Below the pieces are notes generated by a model that was given only the letters and a program-made list of their open reading frames with translations, had not been told where the DNA came from and did not search any database. Positions 22,540-34,997 of a DNA stretch of 64,000 nucleotides are shown here, in pieces. The position numbers were made by a program, and so were the translations under genes. How positions within the stretch are numbered: the first letter of the stretch is position 1; the number at the start of each line of letters is the position of its first letter. Source of the DNA: Callorhinus ursinus (Eukaryota; Chordata; Mammalia; Carnivora; Otariidae); NCBI RefSeq assembly GCF_003265705.1, contig NW_020312817.1, forward strand, positions 31,583,820 to 31,647,819. The letters are read 5' to 3'.

Positions 22540-25275
22540 TACAATTAAATATGTGAAAAGGACGTTCAGTCCTTTTGCTGAAACATTCCCAGTAATCTCT
22601 TGGCTAAATGAAGTTCATTCTCTTATAGATTCCTCAGGAAGGGCACATGTGCACAGTATTCCAGAGTTCTTGCATCTTGGACCCGTTTTTCTACCTCCTT
22701 GACACTTGAAGAACAGCTTGGCTGGTTATCAAGTTTCTTGAAAATGCTGCTCCATTTTTGTTTTGCTTGACATGTTGTTTTTGAGAAATCTGATGCCAGT
22801 CTAATCCTCTCCTTTTCAGCGATTTCACGTCTCTGTCATGATGCTCTATGGATTATTTTTTTTTCTCCTAAAACCCAAGCAGTTTTGCTAGAATGTATTT
22901 CTGGGATGATCACTTCAGGTCAATTTTACCAAGTGGACCCTTTCACTGAGTGGATTTAGTATGTGATTTATTTCTGGAGAGTTTTCTTGGACTATAATTT
23001 TAAACATTCGTTGGGTTCCATTGTTTTGATATTCTTCTTCAGGAACTCTAATTGGACTCATTTTGCCTAACTTCCATTTCATTTGCTTTCCTCTGACCCT
23101 TTTTACTTCTCCCTTTATCTCACTTTTACTCTCTTGGTTGTTTTCCTGCTTTTTTAGTAATGCCTTTTATTAAATTTCTCTTTAAATGTGCTCTTCCTTG
23201 AGCTTTGTACTTTACTTTTCATTTCTGGTAAGACTTGTTTTTCTTTTTCTTTTATATCTTTCCTAACTTCAACAACTGTGATTTCATTTCTTCTGCTTTG
23301 CTTTTTTGGTACATTTGTGTGGTTAGGTTTTATATTTTTTTATTCAAAATGTGTTTTTCAAATAATTTTTCTTTAAAGGTAGTTAATTTTTATTAGAGTA
23401 TTTTGGTATAATTTTCCTCTTTAACGGGGGCTGGGGGAGGGGTATTTTTTCCAGCTGAACTACTTTGATTTGCATTTTTTTAAAACAACAATTTTGTTTG
23501 GATATGATCTCTTTTTTCCTATTTATGTTCTTTCTGTGGAGAGGATTTCTAGAGTGAAGGTAGCATCTTCTATCAGTTCTGCCCTTTTCTGTGCAGATTC
23601 CTTAATGCGAGGTATTGATGGTGAGGTTAGGAAGAAGGAAAGGGGTTAATGTGCCTTTTTTTCTTCAGGATCATTAATTTTATCCTCTTATTTTCCTTCT
23701 TTCCTTTTATTGATATGTTCCTCAAAGGTCCTACCTCTTATCTCTTACTCTCCCCAAGAAGCAATGCTTCTCCAAGGCTGATACTTCTGGTCTCACTCAT
23801 TTAATTTCCTTTCCCCATAGCTGGTGTTGTGAACCACCAAGTTCCAAATCATGTTTTTTAACTTAGTTGGATTTTCTCTTTCTAGGGCTGAAATTGTCTG
23901 TACTTCAGGTAGATCCTTGATGCCTCTCTGCTCTTTCCAGATAGTCCTTTAATTCCCACTTCACTCTTCACACCCACAGGCTTGAAGCAGTGGGCAAAAG
24001 GCAACTCTGTTGGAATTTGGTTCATTTTTGTATTTGCTAGTAATTTGAAGCTTATAATATTCTCTGATTCCTTGGTAGTGCCAAAGGCATGGTGTTATTT
24101 TTTATTTTCTCTCCTTATTTATTTCATGGGTTTGGTTTTGTTTTTGTTTTTGAAGTTGTGTGGGGAGATTCAAAGTGTGGCTGCCACCATTGTTTTTCAC
24201 ACCCGAGAATTAGTAAGTTCTAAGTTAAGAAGCAAGAAATTAAAAACTTCTGTATTTACAGACATATTTCCTTTTCCAGTGCTTATTTCTTTGTGTAAAT
24301 ACGGGTTTCCATTTGGCATAATTTTTCTTCAGATTTAAGAACATTTTTGTTTAAATATTTCTTTCAGTGTATATCTATGGGTAATGACGTCTCTTAGGTT
24401 TGGTTTGTCTGAAAAGTCATTATTTTGCCTTCATTTTTAGAAGATTTTTTTTCCCCAAGTATAAAATTTAAAGTTGAGAGTTTTTCTTTTAGGACTTCAA
24501 ATATATAATATGAATCCTCAGCTTCCATTGTTTCTGATGAGAAGTCTGGGGTTATTCATACATTTATCCCTCTATGTTTCGTGTGTCTTTTATTCTCTGA
24601 CTACTTTTAAGATTTTTAAAAACCTTTGCCATGCAACTATTTGATTATGATTTCCTAGACGTGGTTTTCTTTGTTTTTGTTTTCCAGTATGGTGTTCATT
24701 CACTGAATTTCTTGAATCACTGTGTTGATACTTTTCATTAAATTTGGGGGGGAAAATGACTATTATTTCTTTAAGATTTTTAAAATCTCAGTCTCTCTTC
24801 TCTTTTCCTGAGGCTCCGACTACATTTATGTCTGAGCATTTAATAATGTTTCACAAGTAACAGAGGCTGTGCCGTTTTCATTTTCAGCGGGCTTTTTCCC
24901 CCCTCTTCAGTTTAGATACTTTCTGTTGCTCTGTCTTCAAATTCACGATCCTTTCTTTTGCCGTATCCATTCTGTTGTTAAGTCCATCCAATGAAAGTTT
25001 TCATTTAGGATACTTTATTTTTCAATTCTAGAACTTCCATTGAGTTCTTTTTTTAATCACTTCTATTTCTCTATAGCAGTTTCCCATCTGTCTACTCATC
25101 TTTTCCTTTAAACCTAGAAACATACTCATAATGGCTATTTTAAACTTTTTATTAATCCCAACATCTCTGAGTCTGTTCTATTTTCCGTTATTTTTTTTCT
25201 TAGATATAGGCCACATTTGCTTACTAGTTTACATGTCTGGTAATTTCCTATTGTATTCTGATCATTGTAGATACC
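22540..25275 (-). mobile_element. T-rich block, probably old antisense L1/HAL1 LINE sequence
   Basis: A strong T over A bias and LINE-like phrases fit an ancient L1/HAL1 copy or copies in reverse: AGAAATCTGATGCCAGTCTAATC, CACTTCAGGTCAATTTTACC, GTCATTATTTTGCCTTCATTTTTAG, TGATGAGAAGTCTGGGGTTATTC, AATTTCTTGAATCACTG, and CCATTCTGTTGTTAAGTCCATCC. Two similar successive sections (around 22550-23150 and 24380-25275) suggest more than one copy or an internal duplication. The exact subfamily and inner boundaries are not certain. Confidence 0.55.
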
Positions 25276-25289
25276 TGAAACTTTCTTCT

Positions 25290-25625
25290 CTTAGTCCCTG
25301 TGACACAATAATCTCTGGGTTTTTCTCCTACTTCTCTGGTATTCTGTTCATCTTCTTTAACACTCACTGTCCTCTACCTGACCCTCAAATGTTAGAAATC
25401 CTCATGTCTCAATCTTACACATTACACTTTTATCACATTACTCTTTCTCCCTAGGCAATCTCATCTACACCTTCTACTGTAATTACCACCTATATATTGA
25501 TGATTCAAAGGCATATAAATTCATTTGAGACCTCTGCTCTGAGCTCCAGACTAATTGCTACTTGTTTCAATGGTACATTAAACTCAGTGTGTCCAGAACC
25601 AGTTCGTGCTCTCTCTAGGCTGCCT

Positions 25626-25666
<41 letters not shown>

Positions 25667-26190
25667 TTAAAAGTTTAAAAGAAGGCTTCAATTGTTTTCC
25701 ATTGTTTTTAGGATAAAAATAAAATTATAAAGATGGACTGGCCCTGTTTGACTCATCTTAACATGCTTTCTTTGCCCTATGCCTCTCTGCCATCCCAGTC
25801 CTGTCTCTGCCCTTTAGCTTTCATCCTGCCTCTTGTCTCTAGCTATGCTCTTCCATCTGTATTCTCTCTTCATCCCCTGGTTAAGGCCTTCTCCTCCTCC
25901 ACATCAGAACTCAGGAGTCCTTTTCTGGAGAAAGGCTTGCCTGACCCCCTTGACTAAATCCCTCCCACTCTTCTATGTTTACATTGACACAATGTGCCTC
26001 TCCTTTGTAGTGCTTATAATAGTTGTAATTTTACACTAGTATTTATGACTACTTCATTCATGTGTGGCACCTTTGCTGAATTTAAACTCCATGAAGTTAA
26101 AAGTTATGTCTGTCTTTATTCACTCTTATATGTGAAGCATCAAGCACAGTATAGTTCAATAAATATTTACGGGACAAGTGAATAAATTAA
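25290..26190 (+). mobile_element. L2, 3' ORF and UTR region, with internal CA repeat
   Basis: CTCTACCTGACCCTCAAATG, CTAGGCAATCTCATCTACACC, GCTCCAGACTAATTGC, CTCAGTGTGTCCAGAACC, CTTGCCTGACCCCCTTGAC, AACTCCATGAAGTTAAAAG, CAAGCACAGTATAGTTCAATAAATATTTAC run in L2 order to the 3' end. The reverse-transcriptase C-terminal coding part is badly decayed. A CA repeat at 25630-25662 lies inside. Confidence 0.85.
25630..25662. repeat. (CA)n microsatellite
   Basis: About 16 uninterrupted CA units within the L2 copy, long enough to be polymorphic. Confidence 0.98.
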
Positions 26191-28089
26191 TAAAATGCTC
26201 TTCCATTGTTCTTTTTTGTAGCCATTCTTATATTTGTCTCTACCTTTTTAAGAAATGATCTAAGCAAAGGAGGATGTTGAAGGGACTGGTCAAGCAGCAG
26301 GAAAAATAAGTAACATGAAAACAAAATAAGTTGATCACTTGTAATTAACCTTCTCAGAAGAATGCTTTGTTTCTTCCTTAAAGATGAAACTGGAATATTA
26401 AAATTGATATTTTGGTCCAAAAATGATAAATTTAGAAACGTTGTAATCAAAACATGTCTCCTGTTGTGACTGGTGGCTCACTTTGTCTTTCTTACCTGTA
26501 AGCCACAAGGAGCCATCCAAATGACTGTGTCATCAAAAGGATCACAAATCCCAGGTCTTTACCCACCTTTTAATGCTTTACTTTTAACATGAGAAGATAC
26601 CTTCCCAAGGGATTCCTTGCCACATTGTCAAGCCTCTGACTATGCTGGGCTATAGTTGTCTTGGTGTAAGAGGGTCAATGTTTCTAAGGGTAGGATATGG
26701 TTTGGGTTGATATTGAAGAGGATAATCCTGGAGAAGTGAAGATGACTATTAAGGTGAAGTGTGAAACAATGATAGCCAGAAGTGAGTTAATATCAAAAAT
26801 TTCTACAGAAACAGTGATACTTCCGAAGGTGGAAATCTAATACATGGTCTGGGGATAAAAAAAAAAAAAAAAACAACTAAAGGTGAGAGAAGATACAAGG
26901 GATGATCCAGAAATTTGATAGAGTAGATAGGGTGGGTATCAGGGGCAGAAAGGTATCACAGGGCAAGTAAGGCCATGGATGTGCTGATTTGGAACACAAG
27001 ATAGAATATTCTTAGGTATGTTGGTTTTGTTGACTATTAAACTAGATAAATTTGAGGCATTTTTATCTACATTTGCTCTTCATGTGATGTTTTCTTTCCC
27101 TAATTCTTACATTACTTTTGTCATCTCAGAAACACATCAGGAGAAAGACAGAAGCGCTTATGTGACTTATGAGTAAAGGAGCAAAGTACTGGGAGAAATT
27201 GATCCTTCCTTTCATAAAGACCTTCATTCCTCACCAAAATAGAACTTTCAGTCAAGTATTTGATCTTTAAAAGAAAGAAAAGAAAGCATGAACTCTATCC
27301 CTTTTTGGACTAAATACTGTGAAACAACTTGTCTGTTTATAAGTAGAAACTTTCTCTCCACATGTTAAATGCATATTTTTTTAAAAATGCCACTTGGCCC
27401 CTTGCTTCCTGAGTTCTCGGCAGAAAAACAAAATGGCCAATAACTCATTTCAACATTCAGATTTAGCTGAAAAGCTTTTGGTGATTCAGCCCCACAGATG
27501 TAAGGTAAAAGGCTTCCAGAGAACAAGTGGGAGCCATGAGTTTACCGAAACTCTGTGAACACATTCTTTTTAAGGCTTGAAAAATCCCAAGGCTTGCCCT
27601 TGTTTTAGGACGAATAACTATCTCGGAAGTTTCAGGCCACCAGAAGACATGGCCCAACATGAGGAGGGCAGGAACAGCTGGGCCCAGGCCACGGTTGGCA
27701 TATCACCCACCTCCGGCCTCACCCCTGCCTTGCAGCTCTCCCCAGAGATACCACTGGGTGGGAGGAGGTCCATTGCCAGAGAACATAGTCTGATGTTTTC
27801 TGTTCCTGCTCCAGGAAGTCCTCCTTCCCCTGCCATCCCCACATCCTCAGCCTGGAAACAACTTTTAGAGAAGAGAAGAGGAACAAAACTGCAAAAGACA
27901 GATACCCAGAGTGGGGTTTGAAGAGAGGGGCCCCTTGCTCCAAGCATTTCTCCTCCAGACTTGAAAGAACACTTCAGATTCATTCATTTTGGTTTTGATC
28001 TTCCCCAGTATGTAAAAAGCCACTAAGAAAATTTACCGTGGGAAGACAAATTCCTGAAGCTGAGTTAGACACAGATAGCTATTACCACA
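26191..28089. other. unassigned noncoding sequence
   Basis: No firm repeat. An 18-base A run lies at about 26857-26874. The interval 27560-27960 is G+C-richer and contains overlapping frames of 114 (plus) and 121 (minus) codons without recognisable domains. Confidence 0.45.
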
Positions 28090-28492
28090 TGATCTGTCCT
28101 TTAGTTACCTCTGACTTCATCTCTTCCCACTCTCCTCCATGCTAGACTGGAGCTGCAGCCACTCGGGCCTCCTTGCTGATTCTCAAACAGCTAAGCATGC
28201 TCCTCACTCACAGCTTCTGCCCATCCTGGTCTTGCTCCCACATATCGGTATGGCTTGTTCCCTCACTTCATCCAGGGCTCTGCTCAAATGTCATTCTGGC
28301 AGACACGTCTTTCCTGGCCATCCTATTCATACCCTTATTCTACTTATTTTCCTTTATAGCACTTTTTTACCACTTGATGTGTTTTAGGGTCATGTTTGTT
28401 TGTGATACAGCTCACCTGACTAGAATATAAGATCCACAGAAAAGAGACATCTTGCTATACATGGCACAGAGTGGGTGCTCAATAAATATCTG
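28090..28492 (+). mobile_element. L2 3' part
   Basis: CTTCCCACTCTCCTCCATGC, CTGCAGCCACTCGGGCCTCC, TCATTCTGGCAGACACGTC, TGGCACAGAGTGGGTGCTC and AATAAATATCTGAGG are sense L2, reaching the natural 3' end. A GGAA tract starts exactly where the L2 tail ends. Confidence 0.88.
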
Positions 28493-28595
28493 AGGAAGGA
28501 AGGAAGGAAAGAAGGGGAAGGAAGATAGGGAGGGAGAGAAGGGAGAAGGCAGAAGAAGGGAGGGAGCTGAGAGAGGAGGAAGAAGGGGGGTGAGG
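28493..28595. repeat. (GGAA)n purine tract
   Basis: GGAAGGAAGGAAGGAAAGAAG passes into irregular GGGAGAA and GGAGGAAGAAGG. It probably expanded from the L2 tail repeat. Confidence 0.95.
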
Positions 28596-29230
28596 TGAAA
28601 GGTGAATGGAGAGTTAAATGGGGTCTCTGAAAGCAGACATGGGAGGCACCCAAAGAAACATTCCTACTTCATCTGTTCCCTGTATCTGAGATAATCTACT
28701 CTGAATGATAAAGAAATATCTTGATTTTGTGTTAAATCCATGTTAAATGAACTACTGATCATGTTATTCTTTTCCACTCCCCAAACTCATACTAGCCTCT
28801 GCTTTAGTGCCTATTCTTTTGTTCTGCCTTGTTAACCCTAACTAGGCCCCAGCCCTTTGAGAATGGTAGCCCTGCCCTGATATTCAGTCTAATGACTGGA
28901 GACCCTCTGCCTTGCCTTAAAAGAGTCTGTCTTCCTCCCTTGTCCCCAGCCCAGCCCAGCAGCAGCCCATGCTACCTCTGAAACCCTTTCCTAATGTCAG
29001 CTAATGGGAACCCCATGGCCTCCTGTCTGCTGCACAAACAGAATAGCCCTTTCCTTCAGAGCTAACCCCAGCTGCCATAGTGATTTTCATTCTCATGCTG
29101 GGTTCCAACCACTTCTCTTGCCCACCTTTGGTACTGCAGAGTGGACCATCTTGCTTTGTACCCAAGCCATCATGAAAAGTTATAGAAAAGAGAATTTAAA
29201 AAGAAAACAACTAAAACAGTGAGCTGGCAG
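28596..29230. other. unassigned noncoding sequence
   Basis: No repeat recognised. CAGCCCAGCCCAGCAGCAGCC at 28948-28968 is a small C/A/G-rich patch. Confidence 0.4.
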
Positions 29231-29300
29231 ATGTGAGATAGATATAGAGATAAGAGATAGAGAGAGAGATAGAGAGATAGAGAGAGAGAGAGATATAGAC
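29231..29300. repeat. (GATA/GAGA)n simple repeat
   Basis: GAGATAGATATAGAGATAAG followed by many GAGA and GATA units. Confidence 0.95.
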
Positions 29301-30744
29301 ACTGACATGCACATAGATCAGAAGGCCTTTGGCCTAATAATAAGGTGTCACATCAAGGCAAATGACCAAAAAAGTACAATTTCCCCACTTACCTCCCCTA
29401 AAGTGGACTGAACTACAGACATATGGGCCTGGCCAGGGTTTTGATTACTTCCTGCTCCCAAAGACTACCCCCTGAGCCTGTCAGATCCAGAGTTGACCCA
29501 GTGGATTGTTATATAGATATTAGCTGAGTCAGCAAACAGTGATTCCTCTGAGATGCCAGAAAGGATCTGGGCTGCCCTGGGTAAGCCACGGCCGGTCTTG
29601 GCCTTTTGGAGGTCCTGCATGACCAGCAAGTCCTCTCTGATCTGTGTAGGCCCCTGTCCCTGACACAAATCCCCAACATTGACCTATAACCAGTGCCAGG
29701 TGGCTTTGGCCTGGAGTTTTGCTCAGTTAGACTCACTATCTTGGGAGTTTCCAAGAAAGTCTTTCTCCTTCCATAGCTGTCTCTCAGTGCAATGAGATTG
29801 TTTATGGGAGAAGGTTGATCGATGAATGGTGCTGTCACAAGCTGCAGTCAGGCTGTTTTTCTTAAAGGTTAACCACACAGTACTATAATCATGCAGACTG
29901 AAATTCAGGAAATAAAGTGGAACACAGACAATTTGTCATCCTTGTTAGTAATGGAGTTGATGAATGAAAGGTCCAGTCATCCAAAAGTCCCTGAATTGGG
30001 TCTTCTTGTTCAAGAACAACAGCAATAACAAAAATTGGCTTTTAAGGTGTAAAGTAGACAAACTGAACAATAAATAGTTGTTGAGTGAATTTGAGTTTCA
30101 TCTCCCATTCTTGCTCCTAATCTGTGGTTTTCTAACTGTAGTATGCAGAGCAAGTGGAAACAAACTACCTGAATTCTGAATTGTTAAAAGTTGGATAAGC
30201 AGATTGAATAACTAAGAGTAGCCATTTTCATAGTTTCCTGGGTCATTATTAAATATGAGAGAACATTGTCTACTTTGTTATAGATAATATACCTACTCCC
30301 ACTTCCAAGAAAGGCTTAAGAGGAGCAAATGGTTACCCTCAGTTTTTTGCTCTCCTTTTTTTTGGCCCACCTATAAGAAGCCCAGGATTTGAACTAGTCA
30401 AGAGGTTTAACAGGTCTCAAGACAGTACAGACAAAAAGATGTGGTTAAAAAACTACTGCTTTGGGGACAAATATCTGACCTGGCTGGAAAAAAATGCCTT
30501 CTCAATTCAAGCAAAACTGGAGTTAACAGACAGGCAAAAAATTCTCAACAAATAGGTGGGTTGATATCAGAAGACTCAGGTGGGCAGCGGCTGTCAGACC
30601 AGAGGCATGAATGACATCCTGACACAGATTGGCAGGTCTGAACTAATGACAGAGCAGAGTTATAATTCTGATCCAAGGATGGGGGCTATTTCCCTCTATG
30701 CTGCCTCTGTACACTCTGCTGGGTAGATAAGCCTTGGCAAGACT
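29301..30744. other. unassigned noncoding sequence
   Basis: No firm repeat. A weak L2/MIR-like tail (GAACAATAAATAGTTGTTGAG) lies near 30064-30084. A 109-codon minus frame at 29509-29838 has no recognised domain. Confidence 0.4.
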
Positions 30745-31555
30745 GTCCTTTATAGTGCCCTTGGCAGACTCCTTCTCCTAAATGTTAGAGTTCTTGAGTT
30801 TGGCTTCTCTTCTTTCCTCTTGCTACCCTTCCTACCTAGATCATTCTGACAGATTTAAACAGCATCTCAGATCTCAGGCTTCAGGTCTGAGCTCCAGAAT
30901 CATTTGTCCCAGTGCCCACTGCTTATCTGCACTTGGATGTCTCGTGGCCATTGTAAACATGAAATGTACAAATCTTTTGCTTGCTTCCTTCTAAAATATC
31001 TTTGTCCTCTCCCTATCTTCCTCAACTCAATAAATGGCATGCCCACTCACCCATTTCTTGACCCAGAAATGCACTCACATTCAAACCAAGTTCCATTGAT
31101 TCTACTTCCAAAATAGGGCTCAAAACTAGCCATTTTGTTCCATCCTTTCTGGCACTTTCTTAGTCCAAGTCACCACCATCTTTTGCCTAAACCAATAACC
31201 AGTCTCCTTATCCATTCTTGCTCCATCTAATTCATCCAGAGTTACTTTATCAAAAGATGGATGATCATGTCACTCTCTTTCAATGGATTTCCACTGAATT
31301 CAGGAGAGCCCAGTCTTCTTCCCATGGCCTAAAGACTCCATGATCTTGCTTTTGCTCATCTTTTGCCTTGTCTCATGCCCACATTCCCTTCTGCCAGATT
31401 CTATGGCCTTAAACATGATAAGGTCTGGTTTTTTTTCTTAACTCACTTGCTTATCATCTTCTTTTTCCACTATTGTTCATTACTATAAGGCCTGTTCCTT
31501 AAAACTATCCTGCAGTAGTTACTCAATGAAAATTTATTAAACAAATGTTGATGAA
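30745..31555 (+). mobile_element. L2, long 3' fragment
   Basis: CTGAGCTCCAGAATCATTTG, CTTATCTGCACTTGGATGTC, CCATTGTAAACATGAAATG, CAAGTCACCACCATCTTTTGCC, TAACCAGTCTCCTTATCC, GGATGATCATGTCACTCTC, CCATGGCCTAAAGACTCCATG and AGTTACTCAATGAAAATTTATTAAAC follow L2 order to its 3' end over about 800 bases. Confidence 0.9.
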
Positions 31556-31714
31556 TGCTGGAAGTCAGAGAAAAGAGCAACCTTGCATCAGCTTGAATGG
31601 TTCCAGTAGTTGACTGACTTTTGAAAGAAGGAAGTATGCCAAACTATCTCCTCAATCAAAATATGCACGTCCTGTTTTCCTTTCTCTCAAGGTCTAACTT
31701 AGCAATACCAGTGA

Positions 31715-32325
31715 ATTTAATAACATTTGTTGTGGTCACTTACTATGAAACAGACCACCCCTAAACATAGTACCTTAAGACAACAACCATATTATTACGT
31801 TCAGACATCCTTTGGGTCAGGTATATATAATCAGGACACAATAGCGATGCCTTATCTCTGCTACGCAATGCTGGAACTTCAACTGGAAAGATTCAAAGGC
31901 TGAGGGCTGATATCTGGGAATTTTAACCATCAGGTGACTCCCTTCCCCACGTGTCTGGTTCCTAAGCTAAAAGAACTCAAAGACCAGGACTGGTGACTAA
32001 GTACCTTCCCATGGCCTCTCCACGTGATTTGACTTGCTCACAGCATGGTGGCCTCAGAGCAGTCAGACTCAGGGCTCCAAGAGCTAATATTCCAGCAAAC
32101 AAAGAGGAGGAGAGTGCATCACTTTTTATGATCCAGCTTCCTAGGTCAAATAGCATAGTGTCACTTTCACCTTACTCTACTTTAAACGATCACAAGCTCA
32201 CTCAAATTCATGAGAAAGAACAGTAGACTCTCTCCCTTGAGGAGAGAAGGGCACGGTCATAATGTGGAAGAGCATGTGAGATGGGAGACGTTGGCCATCT
32301 TTGGAAAATACCATCTGTTACCCAT
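31715..32325. repeat. ancient dispersed repeat, family not named
   Basis: CTTACTATGAAACAGACCACCCC, ACCTTAAGACAACAACCA, CACAGCATGGTGGCCTCAGAG, GGGCTCCAAGAGCTAATATTCC, GTAGACTCTCTCCCTTGAGG and TTGGCCATCTTTGGAAAATACC form the skeleton of a common old mammalian repeat of about 600 bases. I recognise the pattern but not a secure family name. Confidence 0.55.
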
Positions 32326-32659
32326 CACATGTTAAAGTACAAATGAGGAAGTGCTATCCGCTCTTCTCCCTTCCTCAGCTCACCCTACCTTCCTGTGGTT
32401 CTAGCCCTAATTACTTATAACACATATTCAACATAACATGAATATTTTGCATCCCAAAGGAGTAAATCCCCTGGTGGGCTTTTCAAATGAGGCTAGAGGA
32501 AATAAGGGAAAACACTCACAGCTCTAAGGTAGATGCCCTGAGATCTGGCCCTTACAACAGGTAGAGGCTGTATGGATCTACCCAAGATTTCCAGAGGCCA
32601 CATGTCTCCTGGTATCAAAGGGTCAAGTTTATATTCTCAACAAATACATGTTGAACATA
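32326..32659. other. unassigned noncoding sequence
   Basis: No repeat or exon recognised. Confidence 0.4.
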
Positions 32660-33286
32660 CACAGCTGATCCTCATTGTTCATGGATTCTACATTTGCAAA
32701 TTTGCCTACTCTCTAAAATTTATTTGTGACCCCAAAATCAACATTCACAATGCTTTCACAGTCATCCACAGACATGCACAGAGCAACAAAAAATTTGAGT
32801 TGCCCCATGTGCTCATTAACAGCTGGGGTCACACCGGACAATGTTTGCCTCCTTCAGTTTTTGCACTCTCCCATGCTATAAACAAGTATCCTTTCATCGT
32901 TGATTCACTGCCACATTTTCCACATTTTTCTGGTGTAGTGCTAAAACACCATTTAGTGGCCCTAAACACAATAATGCTGTGATGTCCCTTATAGAGAAAA
33001 TACATGTGTCAGATAGCTTTATTCAGGCATGAGTTATAATGCTGTTGGCTGTGAGTTCAATACTAATGAATCAGATATATGCTAAATAAGATGTATTTTA
33101 ATATGTGTCTTTTACACACATAAAATAAGGTTATGTATTAATCATTTGACAAAAATATTGAGCTCAGAAGCTCTCAGGAACCTAACTTTGTATTTCTCCT
33201 AAGAGCAGTTGTTTAGTATCTGCTAATTCAGTGTTTGCAGAGATTTTATGGACCATAACTACCATGAATAATGAGAATCAACTGTA
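32660..33286 (+). mobile_element. Tigger-type (TcMar/pogo) DNA transposon, internally deleted
   Basis: The left end CAGCTGATCCTCATTGTTC is matched by a right end whose reverse complement is CAGTTGATTCTCATTATTC. These are terminal inverted repeats of about 23 bases with three mismatches. TA follows the right end, as expected for TcMar elements. Inside, CACCATTTAGTGGCCCTAAAC to TTCAATACTAATGAATCAG is a decayed remnant of the transposase N-terminal DNA-binding (CENP-B-like helix-turn-helix) coding region. The catalytic part is gone. A 136-codon frame at 32572-32982 crosses the left end and is not a gene. Confidence 0.85.
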
Positions 33287-33289
33287 CTA

Positions 33290-34545
33290 TGTACGAGAAC
33301 TGTTATGACAGTGAACAAAAAAGACCAAAATCCCTGTGCTTAGTAAGTTTGCATTCTAGAGGAGAGAAGAAGACATCAAGGAAACAAATAAGTAAATGAT
33401 AACAATATGTTAGAAGGTGAGAACCACTATGGGAAAAATAAAGCAGGGGATGGGAGATGGGGAGTGTAGAGCATGGACTTGTTCTTTGTTGTCACTGTTG
33501 TTTTTCTGGTTTTTTGCAAAATAGAATGATGAAGGTAGACCTAAGAATCAGATGACATTTGAAAACATTCATGAAAAAGGTATGAGGAAGCAGGCTAAGC
33601 AACTTCTGGGGCAGAAGGAATAGACAGTACACAGGCCTAGGGCAGTAATACACCTGACATGTAGAAACCAGAATGGGACTCATGTGCCTGGAGTGGAGCT
33701 GGTAGGACATGATGTCAGAGAGGTAAGGAAGTTCAGCTCAACGGGGCCTTATAGCCCATTGTAGTGACAAGAGCTTTCACTCTGAACGAGGAAATGTAAG
33801 CAGCCTTGGTTGAAATAGGAGGAAAATCAGAAGAATGTTGAAAAAATCTAGACTTGGAGAAGGGTTATGGTCAGTTGTGAGAAGTGGTCAGAATCCAGAT
33901 ATATTCCAAAGGCAGAGCCAACAAAATTTGCTGCTACCTTAGAAGTGAGGGCGGGAAAGAAATAGTGAAGTCAAATATGACTCCATGGTTTTTGGCCTGA
34001 GCAGCTACAAGGATGACCCATTGCCATGAGCTGAGATGGGAAAAAACTGTGGATGGAGCAGGTGTCAGAGGGACTATCAGGGTTTTGATTCTACCCATTT
34101 TAAGTTGAGACATCTATTAGATTTCCAAGAGGAGCTACAGCAGAGGCAACTGTGGGTATGCAGTGCTAGGAGCAGAGAAGTCCACACCGGTAATATACCT
34201 TTTAAAGTCCTCAGTAGATAAATGGGATTAAGAGACGTGAAACAAATGAGACCACCGAAGAATGAGTGCAGGTTGGGAAGAGAAGAGAAGGGGTCCGAGA
34301 TCGAAATCCTGGTCACTCCATGTTAAGATATCAGAGAAAAGACAAGGAATGAGCAGAGAAGTTTGAGAAGTATGGTCTCCTGGAAGTTGAGTGAAGACAG
34401 TGCTCCCAAAAAGAGAGAGTGATCAATGGTGCCATCATGTGCCAGAAGTTACACAGAATGAGCACTGAGAAGTGACCACTGGACTTAGCAACCTAACAGT
34501 GATGTGCTGGTAAATGCTTCACAACAGGCTTTTGAGAGAGGGAGA
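33290..34545 (-). mobile_element. L2 antisense, about 1.25 kb
   Basis: In reverse order the copy shows the L2 3' part (CCCTGTGCTTAGTAAGTTTGC), GGGGCCTTATAGCCCATTG, GTTGTGAGAAGTGGTCAG, AATATGACTCCATGGTTTTTGG, GAGACATCTATTAGATTTCC and GAGTGATCAATGGTGCC. The last phrase is the reverse of the reverse-transcriptase box that reads roughly 'TVDHSL' in intact L2. It is diverged and full of stops. Confidence 0.85.
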
Positions 34546-34997
34546 AAGCCCTAATTTGCAGTTTGTCAACTTCCATATCGAAAATACTCCTACCATGGCT
34601 GCTTTCAAGCTATTAATGTGATGTCACTGAATGCAGAGTTTAGAAGAGATGTGCACAATGGACTCTCAAGAGGAAGTACAAGCTGGCACTGGCACACCTC
34701 TGAATGCTAACGGTATCTACTGCCTCAAAAGGCTTTGGCTTTGGCTTCCAAGGGGGTGCTGCCTGGTCAAGTGTGAACTGGACATGGCTGAACTGCATCA
34801 CCTAGACAGACCAACCAGCCTTTATCCTATCAATCAGTTTCCATTTATTGAGGACTACCCAAGGACCTTGCTGGAGGTACACAGAACCCAGAGCAGGACA
34901 TCATGGTGCCTGCAGGCTAGACTCGTGCTAACCTTTAAAGGAGAGTGCATTCCAACAACAAAAAGGTGCAAGGTACATCCCCTAAACCCACAAAAAG
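34546..34997. other. unassigned sequence, possibly decayed 5' part of the following LTR
   Basis: No secure match. A 144-codon frame at 34631-35065 runs from here into the LTR and is considered accidental. Confidence 0.4.

Noticed and set aside
20434..29300. CRISPR-like regular repeats in the TTCC, GGAA and GATA tracts
   Set aside because: They are simple-sequence microsatellites without unique spacers, in a mammalian genome.
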